18,866 bases of DNA from positions 1 through 18,866 of the forward strand of contig DIUF01000042.1 of the NCBI GenBank assembly GCA_002422285.1, in the 5' to 3' direction. The notes beneath the pieces were generated by a model that was not told the origin of the DNA, did no database searches, and worked only from the letters and a program-made list of their open reading frames with translations. The DNA is from Flavobacteriales bacterium UBA6165. GTDB taxonomy: Bacteria; Bacteroidota; Bacteroidia; Flavobacteriales_D; Crocinitomicaceae. A program made the translations under genes and the position numbers. Below are positions 1-8,576 of the stretch, in pieces. The number at the start of each line of letters is the position of its first letter. Positions within the stretch are counted from its first letter, which is position 1.

Positions 1-1
1 A

Positions 2-67
2 ACTTCATCAACTGGATTTGTTGAGGAGATAGCTTTTGAAGAAGTTTATGTTCGAGTCGCTGTTTAA
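2..67 (+). CDS. Probable 3' end of a gene cut by the window edge
   Basis: Frame 2 is open from the window edge to a TAA at 65-67 and encodes a plausible protein C-terminus (about 21 residues ending EEVYVRVAV). Too little is visible to name it. It would be convergent with the minus-strand gene ending at 216, and the hairpin at 166-191 lies between them, which is consistent with a real gene end here. An open stretch this short can also occur by chance. Confidence 0.3.
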   Translation, partial: TSSTGFVEEIAFEEVYVRVAV

Positions 68-157
68 GCATAATTTAACAATTTTTCTCTTGACGATTTA
101 TGATGCAAAGCTAAAAAAAATACCTGAACCCTAATGCGTTTGGGCGCTTTCAAAGGT

Positions 158-191
158 AAACAAAAATCGCACCACTTTGAGGTGATGCGAT
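158..191 (-). terminator. Rho-independent terminator, possibly bidirectional
   Basis: Bases 166-191 form a hairpin: ATCGCA pairs with TGCGAT, followed by a C/A mismatch, three further pairs (CAC/GTG), one G-T wobble and a TTGA loop. Read on the minus strand, the stem is followed by TTTTT and then G and TTT, as expected for the end of the minus-strand operon whose last stop codon is at 216. On the plus strand the hairpin is followed by a T-run after about 9 bases, so it could also end the truncated gene at 2-67. Confidence 0.6.
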
Positions 192-215
192 TCGGATATT
201 TTTTACTGAATGAGA

Positions 216-2246
216 TTATTTACGCAATGTGATTTCCGTTTTGGCGAAATCAGCTGAAGCATTGATGACAGCTCTGAACTCTGCGTATTTGTTTGCAGGC
301 AACTGTATATCCTCAAACCATTCTTCTATGGTAACAGTTAACATATTACCATTTAAATTGTAAGAGGATTTGAACAAAGCTGCTACTTTTCCTTTTTCGT
401 TTTTAACCTCAAAGTTTTTGCTTAAGACCTCAAGATTTTCTGCTTTATATCCTGAAGGCAAGGTGATTTTAAGCGTTCTGATAAAGCTTCTTGAGAACAA
501 GTGCTCGATGGGCAATTGACGTGTTTCATCTTCGTATAAGTTCGATTGTTCTCCAATGAGCATGCCTATTTTAAAGGTGATTATGTCATCGTTGTTGCTC
601 AAGAGTGCTTTACTGCTTCCAATAGCCTTCACGATGAACGGGTTCTTTAAAATATCCGTTTTGGAGACATTGAGAAATTCTAATTTAGCCACATCCATAT
701 CTTTGTCCATGTGGCGAACAAGCGCTTCTTCATATGCCACGCGCTGTTCAGCATCAAGCTTATCGAATTGTGGTTGGAAATTCATAGCAAAGTAACCTGT
801 AAGCGTTCTGATGATTTCAACATCAATACTTTTCAGATTACTTGCGAAATTGACTATAATTTCCATTTCATCTTTGGAGAATTCACGATCGGGTGCATCG
901 ATGAATTTAACTTTTCCTATACCTGAAGTTACGCCTCCTACAGTAATTGGGCTGATAAAAAGTGCATAGTTATGCGTAAAGACACTTGGAATTATCCCCA
1001 TGCGAAAGAACTGTGAAGCCGGTGAAAGGAATTTCTTTTCGCTTTTCACGTAAATCAATACATTGTCGAAATAGTAATTGGAGTGAAAATCTTTATCAAA
1101 TCGATAGTCAAAACGGTCGCACGTAACAACCAGATCATGTTCTATTTTTGATAATTCCAATGCTTTTAAAATGATTTGAGATGCAGCATCAGGAGAAATA
1201 ACATTGAATTTGAACATGTTTTCTATACCAAAAATGTGATTCAATCCAGGGATATCGATGATGGCAAATTGACTCTTCAGATAGTTTTCTAAGAGCAGTA
1301 CTTTTTCGCCATCAGTTTTACCTGTTTTCATTTTAGATGCTTTCATGACTTTTTTAATGATGGCAAGATCTTTTTTGTTAGCAGCGTAATAGTTGGTGAA
1401 AATGGTCTTTGCAAAATCTTCAAAGGTGTAGATGCTTCTTTTCTTGCCGAGTTCATATCCGTCTAGTTTGTATATGAAACCACGAATATTTGCATTGTAG
1501 TTACTGAATTTCTCACGTTTGACACCTTCAACCATTTTGTCGGTCATTTTGTAAACGGCTCTAACTTTATTGGTAGAATCTCTAACTACCGCTGGCGCGT
1601 TATTATAGCTTTTAAAAAGAAATGTGAACTCTTTATTTGAACTCAATTCAAAGTCGAAATGTTGAATAGGAATTTTACTTTGATAGGTAAAAATGTTACC
1701 CGCCAAAGAAGCATTACGCGTTTTAATAACTAAAAAATACTCCAGCTGGTCGCCAATTTGCAATACCGATAAGTCATAGTATTCATAAGTTTTCTCTTCC
1801 TCTTCATCACTTTGATCTTCCTCCTCCTCATCGTCCTCCTCCCCTTTGGGTCTTTGGCTAATTGGTTTTTCTTTGGCATCTGATTTCTTAAACTCAATCA
1901 TGGTACCATCTTTTTTGATGATTCGCACTTTAAATTCAATCAATTCACGTGCGCCAAATACCACGGGAAATTCCAATTCTTTTCTATCTTTTAAACCTTT
2001 GTCGTCATTCACCTGAATAACAAAATGATTCATAAAGAATGTGGTGAGTTGGTCTTTTTTATCATCGTAATTCATCTCGATCATTTGTTTGCGCAAAACA
2101 AATATTTGGCTTTCCGTCAATAGACTTTTATCCATATCAAGGTGTTTGGCTTCGGCCCAGTCGTAGGATTCTAAATTTTGTCCATTTGCGGAAAAAAGCA
2201 CACCAACTAAACAAATGGCTGCTATGATTTGAATTAAGTTGTTCAT
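216..2246 (-). CDS. Secreted DUF3857 / transglutaminase-like protein
   Basis: A 676-residue protein with an N-terminal signal peptide (hydrophobic residues about 5-20, possible cleavage near ANG-Q). Residues about 60-260 look like a DUF3857 beta domain (a 'KKDGTMIEF' type strand and 'L.IGDQLEY'), broken by an acidic run at 136-151. Residues about 310-412 resemble a transglutaminase-like core (SPDAASQIILKAL, then a 'YFDNVLIYV' strand and 'FLSPASQF'), but I see no catalytic Cys at the usual helix start, so it is probably non-enzymatic. The C-terminal third is a beta-rich region like those following the core in related Bacteroidota proteins. It lies 19 bp downstream of the repeat-protein gene and is probably cotranscribed with it. 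The protein is likely in the periplasm or outer membrane. The family assignment rests on pattern recognition only. Confidence 0.7.
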   Translation of the reverse strand: MNNLIQIIAAICLVGVLFSANGQNLESYDWAEAKHLDMDKSLLTESQIFVLRKQMIEMNYDDKKDQLTTFFMNHFVIQVNDDKGLKDRKELEFPVVFGARELIEFKVRIIKKDGTMIEFKKSDAKEKPISQRPKGEEDDEEEEDQSDEEEEKTYEYYDLSVLQIGDQLEYFLVIKTRNASLAGNIFTYQSKIPIQHFDFELSSNKEFTFLFKSYNNAPAVVRDSTNKVRAVYKMTDKMVEGVKREKFSNYNANIRGFIYKLDGYELGKKRSIYTFEDFAKTIFTNYYAANKKDLAIIKKVMKASKMKTGKTDGEKVLLLENYLKSQFAIIDIPGLNHIFGIENMFKFNVISPDAASQIILKALELSKIEHDLVVTCDRFDYRFDKDFHSNYYFDNVLIYVKSEKKFLSPASQFFRMGIIPSVFTHNYALFISPITVGGVTSGIGKVKFIDAPDREFSKDEMEIIVNFASNLKSIDVEIIRTLTGYFAMNFQPQFDKLDAEQRVAYEEALVRHMDKDMDVAKLEFLNVSKTDILKNPFIVKAIGSSKALLSNNDDIITFKIGMLIGEQSNLYEDETRQLPIEHLFSRSFIRTLKITLPSGYKAENLEVLSKNFEVKNEKGKVAALFKSSYNLNGNMLTVTIEEWFEDIQLPANKYAEFRAVINASADFAKTEITLRK

Positions 2247-2265
2247 AGTTTATAATGTCTAAAAA

Positions 2266-5200
2266 TTAATGTTTTTGTTCAGTAATAAGAATTCCATTGT
2301 AGAATTCTCTGGTGAATTTCAATTTACCATTTTGGTCAAATTCTTTTTCAACCCCATTTTTCTTGCCGTGTAGGTAGGAGTTTTCAATATATAGTTTTCC
2401 ATTCGTATGGTAGAATTTACTCTCACCATGGCGTTTGCCCATGACATAGTTCAATGATGAATATGCTCGTTCGGGTGCAAAACCAAATGTTGATAGACCA
2501 TTGAGGTTACCATATTCATACGTTTTTGATTCGAATACCTTGCCTTTAGTATCGAAGACAGTATAGGTTCCATGATATTCTCCGAATGCTAACTGGGCCT
2601 CGAGAGATTTAGTTCCGTTTTTGTGGTAACAAACGATTTTGCTGTCGTTTTCAAGGGTAGTCATTTCGTTGATTTTTCCATTTTTGTCAACAAAGGAATA
2701 ACCAACAAGAACATCCCGGTCATAGTAAAATACTGCATAGATGTCTCCTGAAGGCAAGCGCATTACTACTTCTCCATTCATTTCATCATTGATGTAGTTT
2801 ACTTTGTAGTGCAGACTTCCATCTGGATGAAAATAGCTAGCCTCACCATCCATAATTCCGTCTTTATAGTTTAGTGTAGAGGCCACTTTTCCATTGATTC
2901 GATAGTCTGTTACCACTCCATGTAACTGTCCATGAAGGTATGTGGCTTCGTAGCTTTTGATACCATTTACGAAATAATCGATAAAGGTGCCATTGCGTTT
3001 TCCATTGAAATATTCTCCGGCGCTGGAAATGGATCCATCCAACCAAAATGTTTGTGACAAACCATGACGAACACCATTTTTGAAATTGTTTTTTGCCAAA
3101 ATACCCTTAGCATTTGGATTAGAAACTAAAACTTCACCATGGTATTGATGGATGGTGTCAACAACGTTTCCTGCGATGTCGAATTGTACGGTTTTTACAA
3201 TATCCCCATCCGCGTACAAATGACGTTTGAACAACAAACCAGAAACCGCATGATCATTGCACCAACTTACTACTTTTCCTCTAACATAATACTCTTTATC
3301 GCTCATGCTTCCATCAGGATTGTAGAAATACCACATACCAGATCTTTTGTCTTTCGTGTAATAACCTTCAGCTTTCAGCTCTCCACTGGGGTGGTATACC
3401 AATACCAAACCATCAATCTCATCGTTGCTGTAGTCTTTCTGAACTTCAACTTCGCCATTCGGAAAGAATGACTTCGTTTTTCCGTTTATTTTGCCTTTTT
3501 CGTAGTTTACCTCAGATTCCTTGATTCCGTTTTTATTGTAGTAAGTCCATTTTCCTGATTTTTCGTCCTCTAACAATTGTCCTTCGGTAATGAGAACGCC
3601 TCTAGGATTGTAAAACTTGTAGCTGAGTTTTTTTCCTGATCGCTTTTCTTGGGCGATTACTTTTCCCTCTTTATCGAAGAATTTGTATGACAATAATTCT
3701 CCATTTTTGTATTCCATTTCGTTGTGCAACTTACCATCGCGGTCGTAAGATTTTACGGTAGAGTTTTTCTTGCCATTTTCATCAAATTCAGCTTCTTCTT
3801 TCAATTTACCGTCATAGTAGTAGGCTACCCATTTTCCAACTTGATTGTCGTTTTTGTAACGACCTTTTGACGCTATTTGACCATTGTTGTAAAACGACTC
3901 GAAATCATCTACTTTTTTATCCAATTTGTAATTGCTTTTTTCTGCAACCTTTCCGTTTCTAAAGTATGTGGTATATGAACCATCTTTTTTATCGTCTTTG
4001 AAATAGATTTCAGCAGATAAGTTGCCGTTGGTATGATACTCCGTTACCAAACCATCCCATTTGTTATCTTTTAGTGTTCCTTTTTGTTTTATTGAATTGT
4101 TTTCATGGAATCGAACTATTTCTCCAGTTCTTTTTCCCATGACGTGATTGTCAATAAGCATGGTGTCGCCACTCGGATAGAAAACAAATCTTTGTCCATC
4201 GCGTTCTCCTTTCTTCATGTTAACAGTGAGCTCAGGTTTTCCATTCGGATAATACAAAGTGAGTGGCCCTTCAAGTTCACCGTCGACAAATGTTAATTTT
4301 CTAGCGAGAAGACCTGTAGATTCATCATAAATAATCCATTCACCATTTCGTTTACCACTTTTATATGGTCCAACTCCAATTGGCCTTCCACTTATCCCAT
4401 TGAATAATTGCCACTCCCCATTTCGATCGTCGTGTTTTTCACCTAAGCCTCGGGCAGTTATATTTGATGAGCCTAAATCGACAAAAGTCGTTTGTTTCTT
4501 GTCATCAAAATCAATTACTTGACGGAAAATATATTTTGCAGCGTTAGGCGCAAGCCATTTCAAAAATAGTTGCACACGCTTTTTGTTTTTTTGAGCTGGC
4601 GCGGATAATGCACCGTAATTAGGACCTGAAATAAGTTCATACGTGAATGCATCGAAAAAATTATCTCTAAATACAGCTTCAAGAAAAGGAACATAGTGTT
4701 GCATCCAAAAGCCATCCGCATCCGCATCGTACTTTATTGCCTCCATCACAACTTGAAGTTGATTGGTGAATGGCGTCTTTAGCTTGGTTTTTCTTTTGAA
4801 CTTATTGGACAGCGCAATTTTCGTTTGAACGATATTGTCAATATGTGAAAAATCATCTCCTTCGTCGAATTGAATATCTTTTGGTTCGGCTTCAAATTCC
4901 ATTGCAGAAATTTGAAGCATTGTGATGTGCAGGTATTGTTTAAAAGGAGCTTCAGAAGCGAATATACTCGCAAAAGCAAGTGACATTAATGCTTGGCTAT
5001 ATCTGCCTTCATGAGCAGCCATTTCACCCAATCGTACATGTGCATTTACACCGAGTGGGTATGCTTGAATAGCTCGTTGAAACGCGTGAAGAGCCTCTTG
5101 ATGTCTTTTCAGCTCTTGCAGAATCTCTCCTTTTCTATAATGAAGCGTATAACTTTCAGAAAATTTAACAAGTCCAATGTTTACAATCTTTAATGCATCT

Positions 5201-5541
5201 TCATATTTTTCAGTTTTCATTAAACTATTTACCCATCTGTCGTATACCAAATGTCCAAGCTCAAAGGGTGCATTGGATAAACGATTCGCTATTTCGATGG
5301 CTTTGGGATAGTTCTCTGAGCGGAAATATAAATCTTGAAGCGAAAATTGTGCTTTCAGATAAATGGAGTCCTGCTCAGGAATTTCTTCCAACAAATCTTG
5401 TGCGTCTTCAAATTTCTCTTGATTGATAAAGCGCCGGGCTTTTTGGTAATCTTGAAAATAATTGCTTTTTACGGCGTTTCTTTGGGTGTAACTTGCTGAT
5501 ATTAAGCTAATAATTAGAAATGTAGAAAATATTTTTTTCAT
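2266..5541 (-). CDS. Giant secreted TPR + YwqK/MORN-2 repeat protein
   Basis: A 1091-residue protein. A signal peptide (MKKIFSTFLIISLISASYTQ) is followed by TPR-like helical pairs at about residues 25-205 (for example 'YEDALKIVNIGLVKF', 'HQEALHAFQRAIQAYP'), a middle region without a recognised domain (about 205-370), and then roughly 25-30 tandem repeats of about 23-24 residues running almost to the C-terminus. The repeat core is of the form Y.NGK....Y..G..(N/D)G....Y, which matches the MORN_2/YwqK antitoxin-type repeat. In Bacteroidota, YwqK-type repeats are common in exported proteins and do not by themselves imply a toxin-antitoxin system. It is the first gene of a two-gene minus-strand unit and diverges from the nitroreductase gene. 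The start ATG is at 5539-5541. The function is unknown; an envelope scaffold or binding surface is an inference. Confidence 0.8.
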   Translation of the reverse strand: MKKIFSTFLIISLISASYTQRNAVKSNYFQDYQKARRFINQEKFEDAQDLLEEIPEQDSIYLKAQFSLQDLYFRSENYPKAIEIANRLSNAPFELGHLVYDRWVNSLMKTEKYEDALKIVNIGLVKFSESYTLHYRKGEILQELKRHQEALHAFQRAIQAYPLGVNAHVRLGEMAAHEGRYSQALMSLAFASIFASEAPFKQYLHITMLQISAMEFEAEPKDIQFDEGDDFSHIDNIVQTKIALSNKFKRKTKLKTPFTNQLQVVMEAIKYDADADGFWMQHYVPFLEAVFRDNFFDAFTYELISGPNYGALSAPAQKNKKRVQLFLKWLAPNAAKYIFRQVIDFDDKKQTTFVDLGSSNITARGLGEKHDDRNGEWQLFNGISGRPIGVGPYKSGKRNGEWIIYDESTGLLARKLTFVDGELEGPLTLYYPNGKPELTVNMKKGERDGQRFVFYPSGDTMLIDNHVMGKRTGEIVRFHENNSIKQKGTLKDNKWDGLVTEYHTNGNLSAEIYFKDDKKDGSYTTYFRNGKVAEKSNYKLDKKVDDFESFYNNGQIASKGRYKNDNQVGKWVAYYYDGKLKEEAEFDENGKKNSTVKSYDRDGKLHNEMEYKNGELLSYKFFDKEGKVIAQEKRSGKKLSYKFYNPRGVLITEGQLLEDEKSGKWTYYNKNGIKESEVNYEKGKINGKTKSFFPNGEVEVQKDYSNDEIDGLVLVYHPSGELKAEGYYTKDKRSGMWYFYNPDGSMSDKEYYVRGKVVSWCNDHAVSGLLFKRHLYADGDIVKTVQFDIAGNVVDTIHQYHGEVLVSNPNAKGILAKNNFKNGVRHGLSQTFWLDGSISSAGEYFNGKRNGTFIDYFVNGIKSYEATYLHGQLHGVVTDYRINGKVASTLNYKDGIMDGEASYFHPDGSLHYKVNYINDEMNGEVVMRLPSGDIYAVFYYDRDVLVGYSFVDKNGKINEMTTLENDSKIVCYHKNGTKSLEAQLAFGEYHGTYTVFDTKGKVFESKTYEYGNLNGLSTFGFAPERAYSSLNYVMGKRHGESKFYHTNGKLYIENSYLHGKKNGVEKEFDQNGKLKFTREFYNGILITEQKH

Positions 5542-5660
5542 TATAAAATGTTTATTCGGTTGTGAAAATAAGCAGAATTAAAAGAATTTGGTTACAAATC
5601 ATGTATTTTTGTTTCCCTGCACGCTCGAAATATTAGATGTCGGATAAAACCTATTTACGT

Positions 5661-5668
5661 TAATTTTG
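5661..5668 (+). promoter_or_regulatory. Putative -7 element TAATTTTG
   Basis: TAATTTTG is an exact match to the Bacteroidota -7 consensus TAnnTTTG and ends 24 bases before the ATG at 5693. I see no TTG at the -33 position, so the promoter is only half supported. If it is used, the TTG at 5666-5668 lies inside the promoter and cannot be the start codon. Confidence 0.4.
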
Positions 5669-5692
5669 TTCAACAGTTCAAATCTTATACCA

Positions 5693-6337
5693 ATGTTCAA
5701 ATCTTCCGATGTTTTGGATGCCATGAAATGGCGATATGCTTGTAAAAAATTCGATACTACAAAAAAAGTTCCGGAGGAAATCATCGATGATTTGTTACAA
5801 ACCATCAATCTCACAGCTACCTCTTTAGGTATGCAGCTACTCAAGGTAGTAGTGATCAGGGATCAAGAGCTCAAAGAGCGTTTTCTTGAGCATGCATATA
5901 AGCAACAGCAAGTAGTGGATTGTTCACATTTACTTGTATTGTGCAGGTACAATAGTGTCGACGAAGTACTTGTTGATGAATATGTTTCACGTTCTGCCAA
6001 AACAAGAAATATTGACTTGGCCAGTCCTAAAATTCAAGGGTTCCGAAATATGGTGCTTTCAACAGTGTCGCAGCCCAATGATAAAAAGATCCAGTGGATG
6101 ACCAACCAAGTTTATATCGCATTAGGCAATTTAATGACTGCTTGTGCCATGATGCGCATTGATTCTTGCCCGATGGAGGGCTTTAATCCTAGGGGAGTTG
6201 ATGAATTGCTTGGACTCCATGAACTCGGATTGGCTTCGGTTTTACTGTTTCCAATCGGTTACAGGCACTGTGAAGATGTTTATGCAGATTATCCTAAGGT
6301 GAGACGGTCAATTTCTGATTTTGTGGTAGAATTGTAA
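5693..6337 (+). CDS. Nitroreductase-family NAD(P)H-dependent flavin oxidoreductase
   Basis: A 214-residue protein of the NfsB-like nitroreductase family, FMN-dependent enzymes that reduce nitro compounds, quinones or similar acceptors with NAD(P)H. Visible family marks are the N-terminal 'WRYACKKFD' block (residues 13-21) that contacts the FMN phosphate, 'TATSLGMQ' (41-48) where the family often has PTSLG(L/M)Q, 'QVYIALGNLMTACA' (139-152), 'IDSCPMEGF' (156-164) and the C-terminal 'GYR' (189-191). Its length is normal for the family. I start at ATG 5693 because the upstream TTG (5666) overlaps a likely -7 promoter element. It stands alone between a divergent unit and the FHA/kinase operon and is probably a separate transcript. 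The physiological substrate cannot be told from the sequence. Confidence 0.88.
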   Translation: MFKSSDVLDAMKWRYACKKFDTTKKVPEEIIDDLLQTINLTATSLGMQLLKVVVIRDQELKERFLEHAYKQQQVVDCSHLLVLCRYNSVDEVLVDEYVSRSAKTRNIDLASPKIQGFRNMVLSTVSQPNDKKIQWMTNQVYIALGNLMTACAMMRIDSCPMEGFNPRGVDELLGLHELGLASVLLFPIGYRHCEDVYADYPKVRRSISDFVVEL

Positions 6338-6390
6338 AAGTCATTTTTACAGTGCTCTACGCATAAATACGTATATGACATACATTTTTT

Positions 6391-6419
6391 TTGTGTGTGG
6401 AATATTTTATTTACGTTTG
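6391..6419 (+). promoter_or_regulatory. -33/-7 promoter of the FHA-kinase-caspase operon
   Basis: TTG at 6391-6393, an 18-bp spacer and TACGTTTG at 6412-6419 match the Bacteroidota sigma-A type promoter (TTG, about 17-20 bp, TAnnTTTG). Transcription would start near 6424-6428, leaving a short leader before ATG 6439. It is the best-formed promoter in the window and the only one I find for the eleven genes that follow. Confidence 0.7.
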
Positions 6420-6438
6420 CTGCGTATTCTTGAAAATT

Positions 6439-7128
6439 ATGCAGGTAATAATAGGACGTGGAGTAAATGATGATGGATTGAGCCTTTTGGTTCCAGAGCA
6501 CTATTCAATGGTGAGCAGAAAACATGCAATTGTTGAGATTGGTGAAGACGTAATGACTTTTGAGGATTCATCGTCCAATGGGTCGTGGGTAAATGGCGTG
6601 CCTGTCCGAAAAAAGCAAATCAGCGATGGGGACTTGATAATGCTTGGCGATAAAGACAATGGCTACCGATTGGATATCCATCTTGTTAAACAAAAAATTG
6701 AGGCATATAAAAATAAAAACCGAATCGATTTTTCTTCAGAATTTAAAACTTTAAAATTGGTTTACAACAACTACAATAATGCCAGTAATCAAATTAAAAA
6801 GAAATACAAGAGTAAAACATCGTTGCCTCAGATTTTATTCTCTGTAGCTGGTATGATTTTGTTTTTTGCTCTTGGCCAGGTATTTGATATCCCCCCACAA
6901 ATAGGTATGTTTTTCTACATCGCGGTGCCAACTATTGCAGTGTTTTTGTTCAGCTTGAAACAGGATTCAAATGCCATGCAAAGAGAATTGCTGCTTACCA
7001 AGCATAATTTGGCAAAGGAATATTTGTGTCCAAAATGCAGAAAACCATTGAATATTGATTTACCAATTGAGATATTAGAACAAGAAAAAACGTGCCCACA
7101 TAAGTGCGGCGCAATTTATATACCCTAA
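6439..7128 (+). CDS. FHA-domain membrane protein with C-terminal zinc ribbon
   Basis: A 229-residue protein. Residues 1-82 are an FHA domain, a phosphothreonine-binding fold, with the binding residues R7 in 'IIGRG', S26-R27 and H29 in 'MVSRKHA', N47-G48 in 'SSSNGSWVNG' and N52. A basic linker (84-126) leads to two membrane segments at about 131-148 and 154-173, and then a possible zinc site (C197-x2-C200 ... C219-x3-C223) near the C-terminus. Both ends are predicted to be cytoplasmic. I begin at ATG 6439; a longer reading from TTG 6391 would start on the -33 element itself. It is the first gene of the operon, 12 bp before the next. Its likely job is to recruit phosphorylated partners of the downstream kinase to the membrane; that is inferred from context. 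Confidence 0.85.
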   Translation: MQVIIGRGVNDDGLSLLVPEHYSMVSRKHAIVEIGEDVMTFEDSSSNGSWVNGVPVRKKQISDGDLIMLGDKDNGYRLDIHLVKQKIEAYKNKNRIDFSSEFKTLKLVYNNYNNASNQIKKKYKSKTSLPQILFSVAGMILFFALGQVFDIPPQIGMFFYIAVPTIAVFLFSLKQDSNAMQRELLLTKHNLAKEYLCPKCRKPLNIDLPIEILEQEKTCPHKCGAIYIP

Positions 7129-7140
7129 AACTAAAGATTT

Positions 7141-8112
7141 ATGTCAGATAACAATTTTAATTCAGAAAACCGCAACTCGGATGAAACAAGAGTCGACGGC
7201 GGTGGTGGTTTCAGCTTTGAAACCGAAGTAGTCACCACTGATTCAGGCAAAAAAGCGATCAGAATTTCAAAATTAAATAAAAAGCAAAAGGAGATTTTTA
7301 TGTCTTCGGGCGTTGCTTTTGCTGGATTGGCTGCAGGAGCAGGTGCATTTACTATGCTTTCGTTTAACGATGTACCCGCCTCAGATACGGATGGTGATGT
7401 ACAAGTTGAGGATGCAAATGAAAGTGTTATTATTGAAATTGACACACCTGTTGCGAGCGCTTCGTCTGCATCTGGCTCGATTTCTTTTAATCAAGCCTTT
7501 GCTGATGCACGTGCCGAGTTAGGCCCAGGTGGTTTATTTGTTTGGGAAGGCGATTTGTATCACACCTACACGTCATCAGAATGGAACAACATGACGGATG
7601 GTGAGCGCATGGAATTTTCCTCATCAATTACGGTTCAGAATGCAGACGGCACATCTTCTACAACATCCACGCATGTTAGTGCTGAGCAAATCGCTGGAGA
7701 TTCAGCATCAAGTTCGGAGAACGATTCTTCATCGAGCGCTAATACCAGTGAGAGTTCTGATTTTGACATCGTTGGATATGATTTGGATAACGACGGTGCA
7801 GCTGACCTCTATGTATTTGATATTGATGAAAATGGTGTTCCAGATATATTGATTGATTCGACCGGCGACGGCGTGTTCAACCAAGTTATCATGAACGTTG
7901 ATTTCGAAAGTGAACAGTCTATTGACAGTTACGAATCCTTTGATGTAGAAATTTATCCAGAGGATTTACAGGATGTTCAGGTTGTTTCAATAGATCGTGG
8001 CGATCAGGCATCAACTGTGACTGCTCAAGATGATTTGATATTTGACGAATTAGCCGATAATGATTTTGACGCTAATTTCGACAATGAAAGCGACGTAAGT
8101 GATTTTATTTAA
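7141..8112 (+). CDS. Single-pass acidic protein with Ca-loop motifs and candidate phospho-site
   Basis: A 323-residue protein of no family I can name. A short N-terminal tail contains T16 in 'SDETRVDG'. Basic residues (KKAIRISKLNKKQK, 37-50) precede a weak Gly/Ala-rich membrane segment at about 54-75, which fits an N-in, C-out orientation. The outer part has an aromatic block (residues 131-160, with 'FVWEGDLYHTYTSSEW'), a Ser-rich linker (186-206), three adjacent Asp-rich loops resembling calcium-binding repeats (D215-L-D-N-D-G, D228-I-D-E-N-G, D239-S-T-G-D-G), and a strongly acidic C-terminus. It could be a kinase substrate read by the FHA proteins: T16 followed by D19 fits pTxxD. It lies 12 bp after the first FHA gene and 28 bp before the next. 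Confidence 0.75.
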   Translation: MSDNNFNSENRNSDETRVDGGGGFSFETEVVTTDSGKKAIRISKLNKKQKEIFMSSGVAFAGLAAGAGAFTMLSFNDVPASDTDGDVQVEDANESVIIEIDTPVASASSASGSISFNQAFADARAELGPGGLFVWEGDLYHTYTSSEWNNMTDGERMEFSSSITVQNADGTSSTTSTHVSAEQIAGDSASSSENDSSSSANTSESSDFDIVGYDLDNDGAADLYVFDIDENGVPDILIDSTGDGVFNQVIMNVDFESEQSIDSYESFDVEIYPEDLQDVQVVSIDRGDQASTVTAQDDLIFDELADNDFDANFDNESDVSDFI

Positions 8113-8140
8113 ATAGTAACCCCCTAAACCCCCAATAATT

Positions 8141-8557
8141 ATGAAAACTTTATTTTTTGGTACTTTAATTTTGTTTTTCTTTTCAACTAGTTATGCTCAA
8201 ATATTCAAATTTGATGTGGATGGTATGTGTCAAAGAGAGAAAACTGATGGTGGAAGTTGGTCAAAATGGACGGACTGGACAGACGTTGATTTGAAAATCG
8301 ATATTGACTTCAACAAAGACCAGGTGGTAATTCACTTGAATGGCAAAATGGTCTACAAAATTAGTGAATATAAGGCAGAAGAAATTGATTCTGATGGTGA
8401 TTCAACTCATGAGTTTGTGTGTACCGATCCAGATGGTGTAGCTTGTCGCATAAGATTGGTCATCCTAAAGTCGCAGGACAGCAAGATTCAGTTGTATATT
8501 GATTACCCGAAAAATATGTTTGCTTTCAATTTAAAGCTTGTGCAGCAGATTGATTAG
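8141..8557 (+). CDS. Small secreted protein of unknown function
   Basis: A 138-residue protein with a clear signal peptide (MKTLFFGTLILFFFSTSYAQ, probable cleavage after SYA). The mature part is about 119 residues and looks beta-rich, with alternating hydrophobic strands (for example 'VVIHLNGKMVYKI' and 'KIQLYIDY'). It has three cysteines (30, 94, 102) and an Asp-rich stretch at about 82-88. I do not recognise the family. It sits in the signalling operon directly after the acidic membrane protein and could act in the periplasm with the outer domains of that protein, the kinase or the phosphatase; this is only contextual inference. Confidence 0.72.
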   Translation: MKTLFFGTLILFFFSTSYAQIFKFDVDGMCQREKTDGGSWSKWTDWTDVDLKIDIDFNKDQVVIHLNGKMVYKISEYKAEEIDSDGDSTHEFVCTDPDGVACRIRLVILKSQDSKIQLYIDYPKNMFAFNLKLVQQID

Positions 8558-8576
8558 TATCCCAAAATAATGCGTT

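Noticed and set aside
2266..5541. YwqK toxin-antitoxin system
   Set aside because: The repeat resembles the YwqK domain model, but the protein is exported, very large and has no toxin gene beside it.
5588..5611. Second possible promoter (TTG ... TATTTTTG) upstream of the nitroreductase gene
   Set aside because: The -7 box is exact but the TTG is only 13 bp away, too close, and the site would leave a long leader; TAATTTTG at 5661 is nearer to the gene.
6333..6352. Hairpin GTAAAA/TTTTAC at the end of the nitroreductase gene as terminator
   Set aside because: The stem is short and AT-only, spans the stop codon and is not followed by a T-run.
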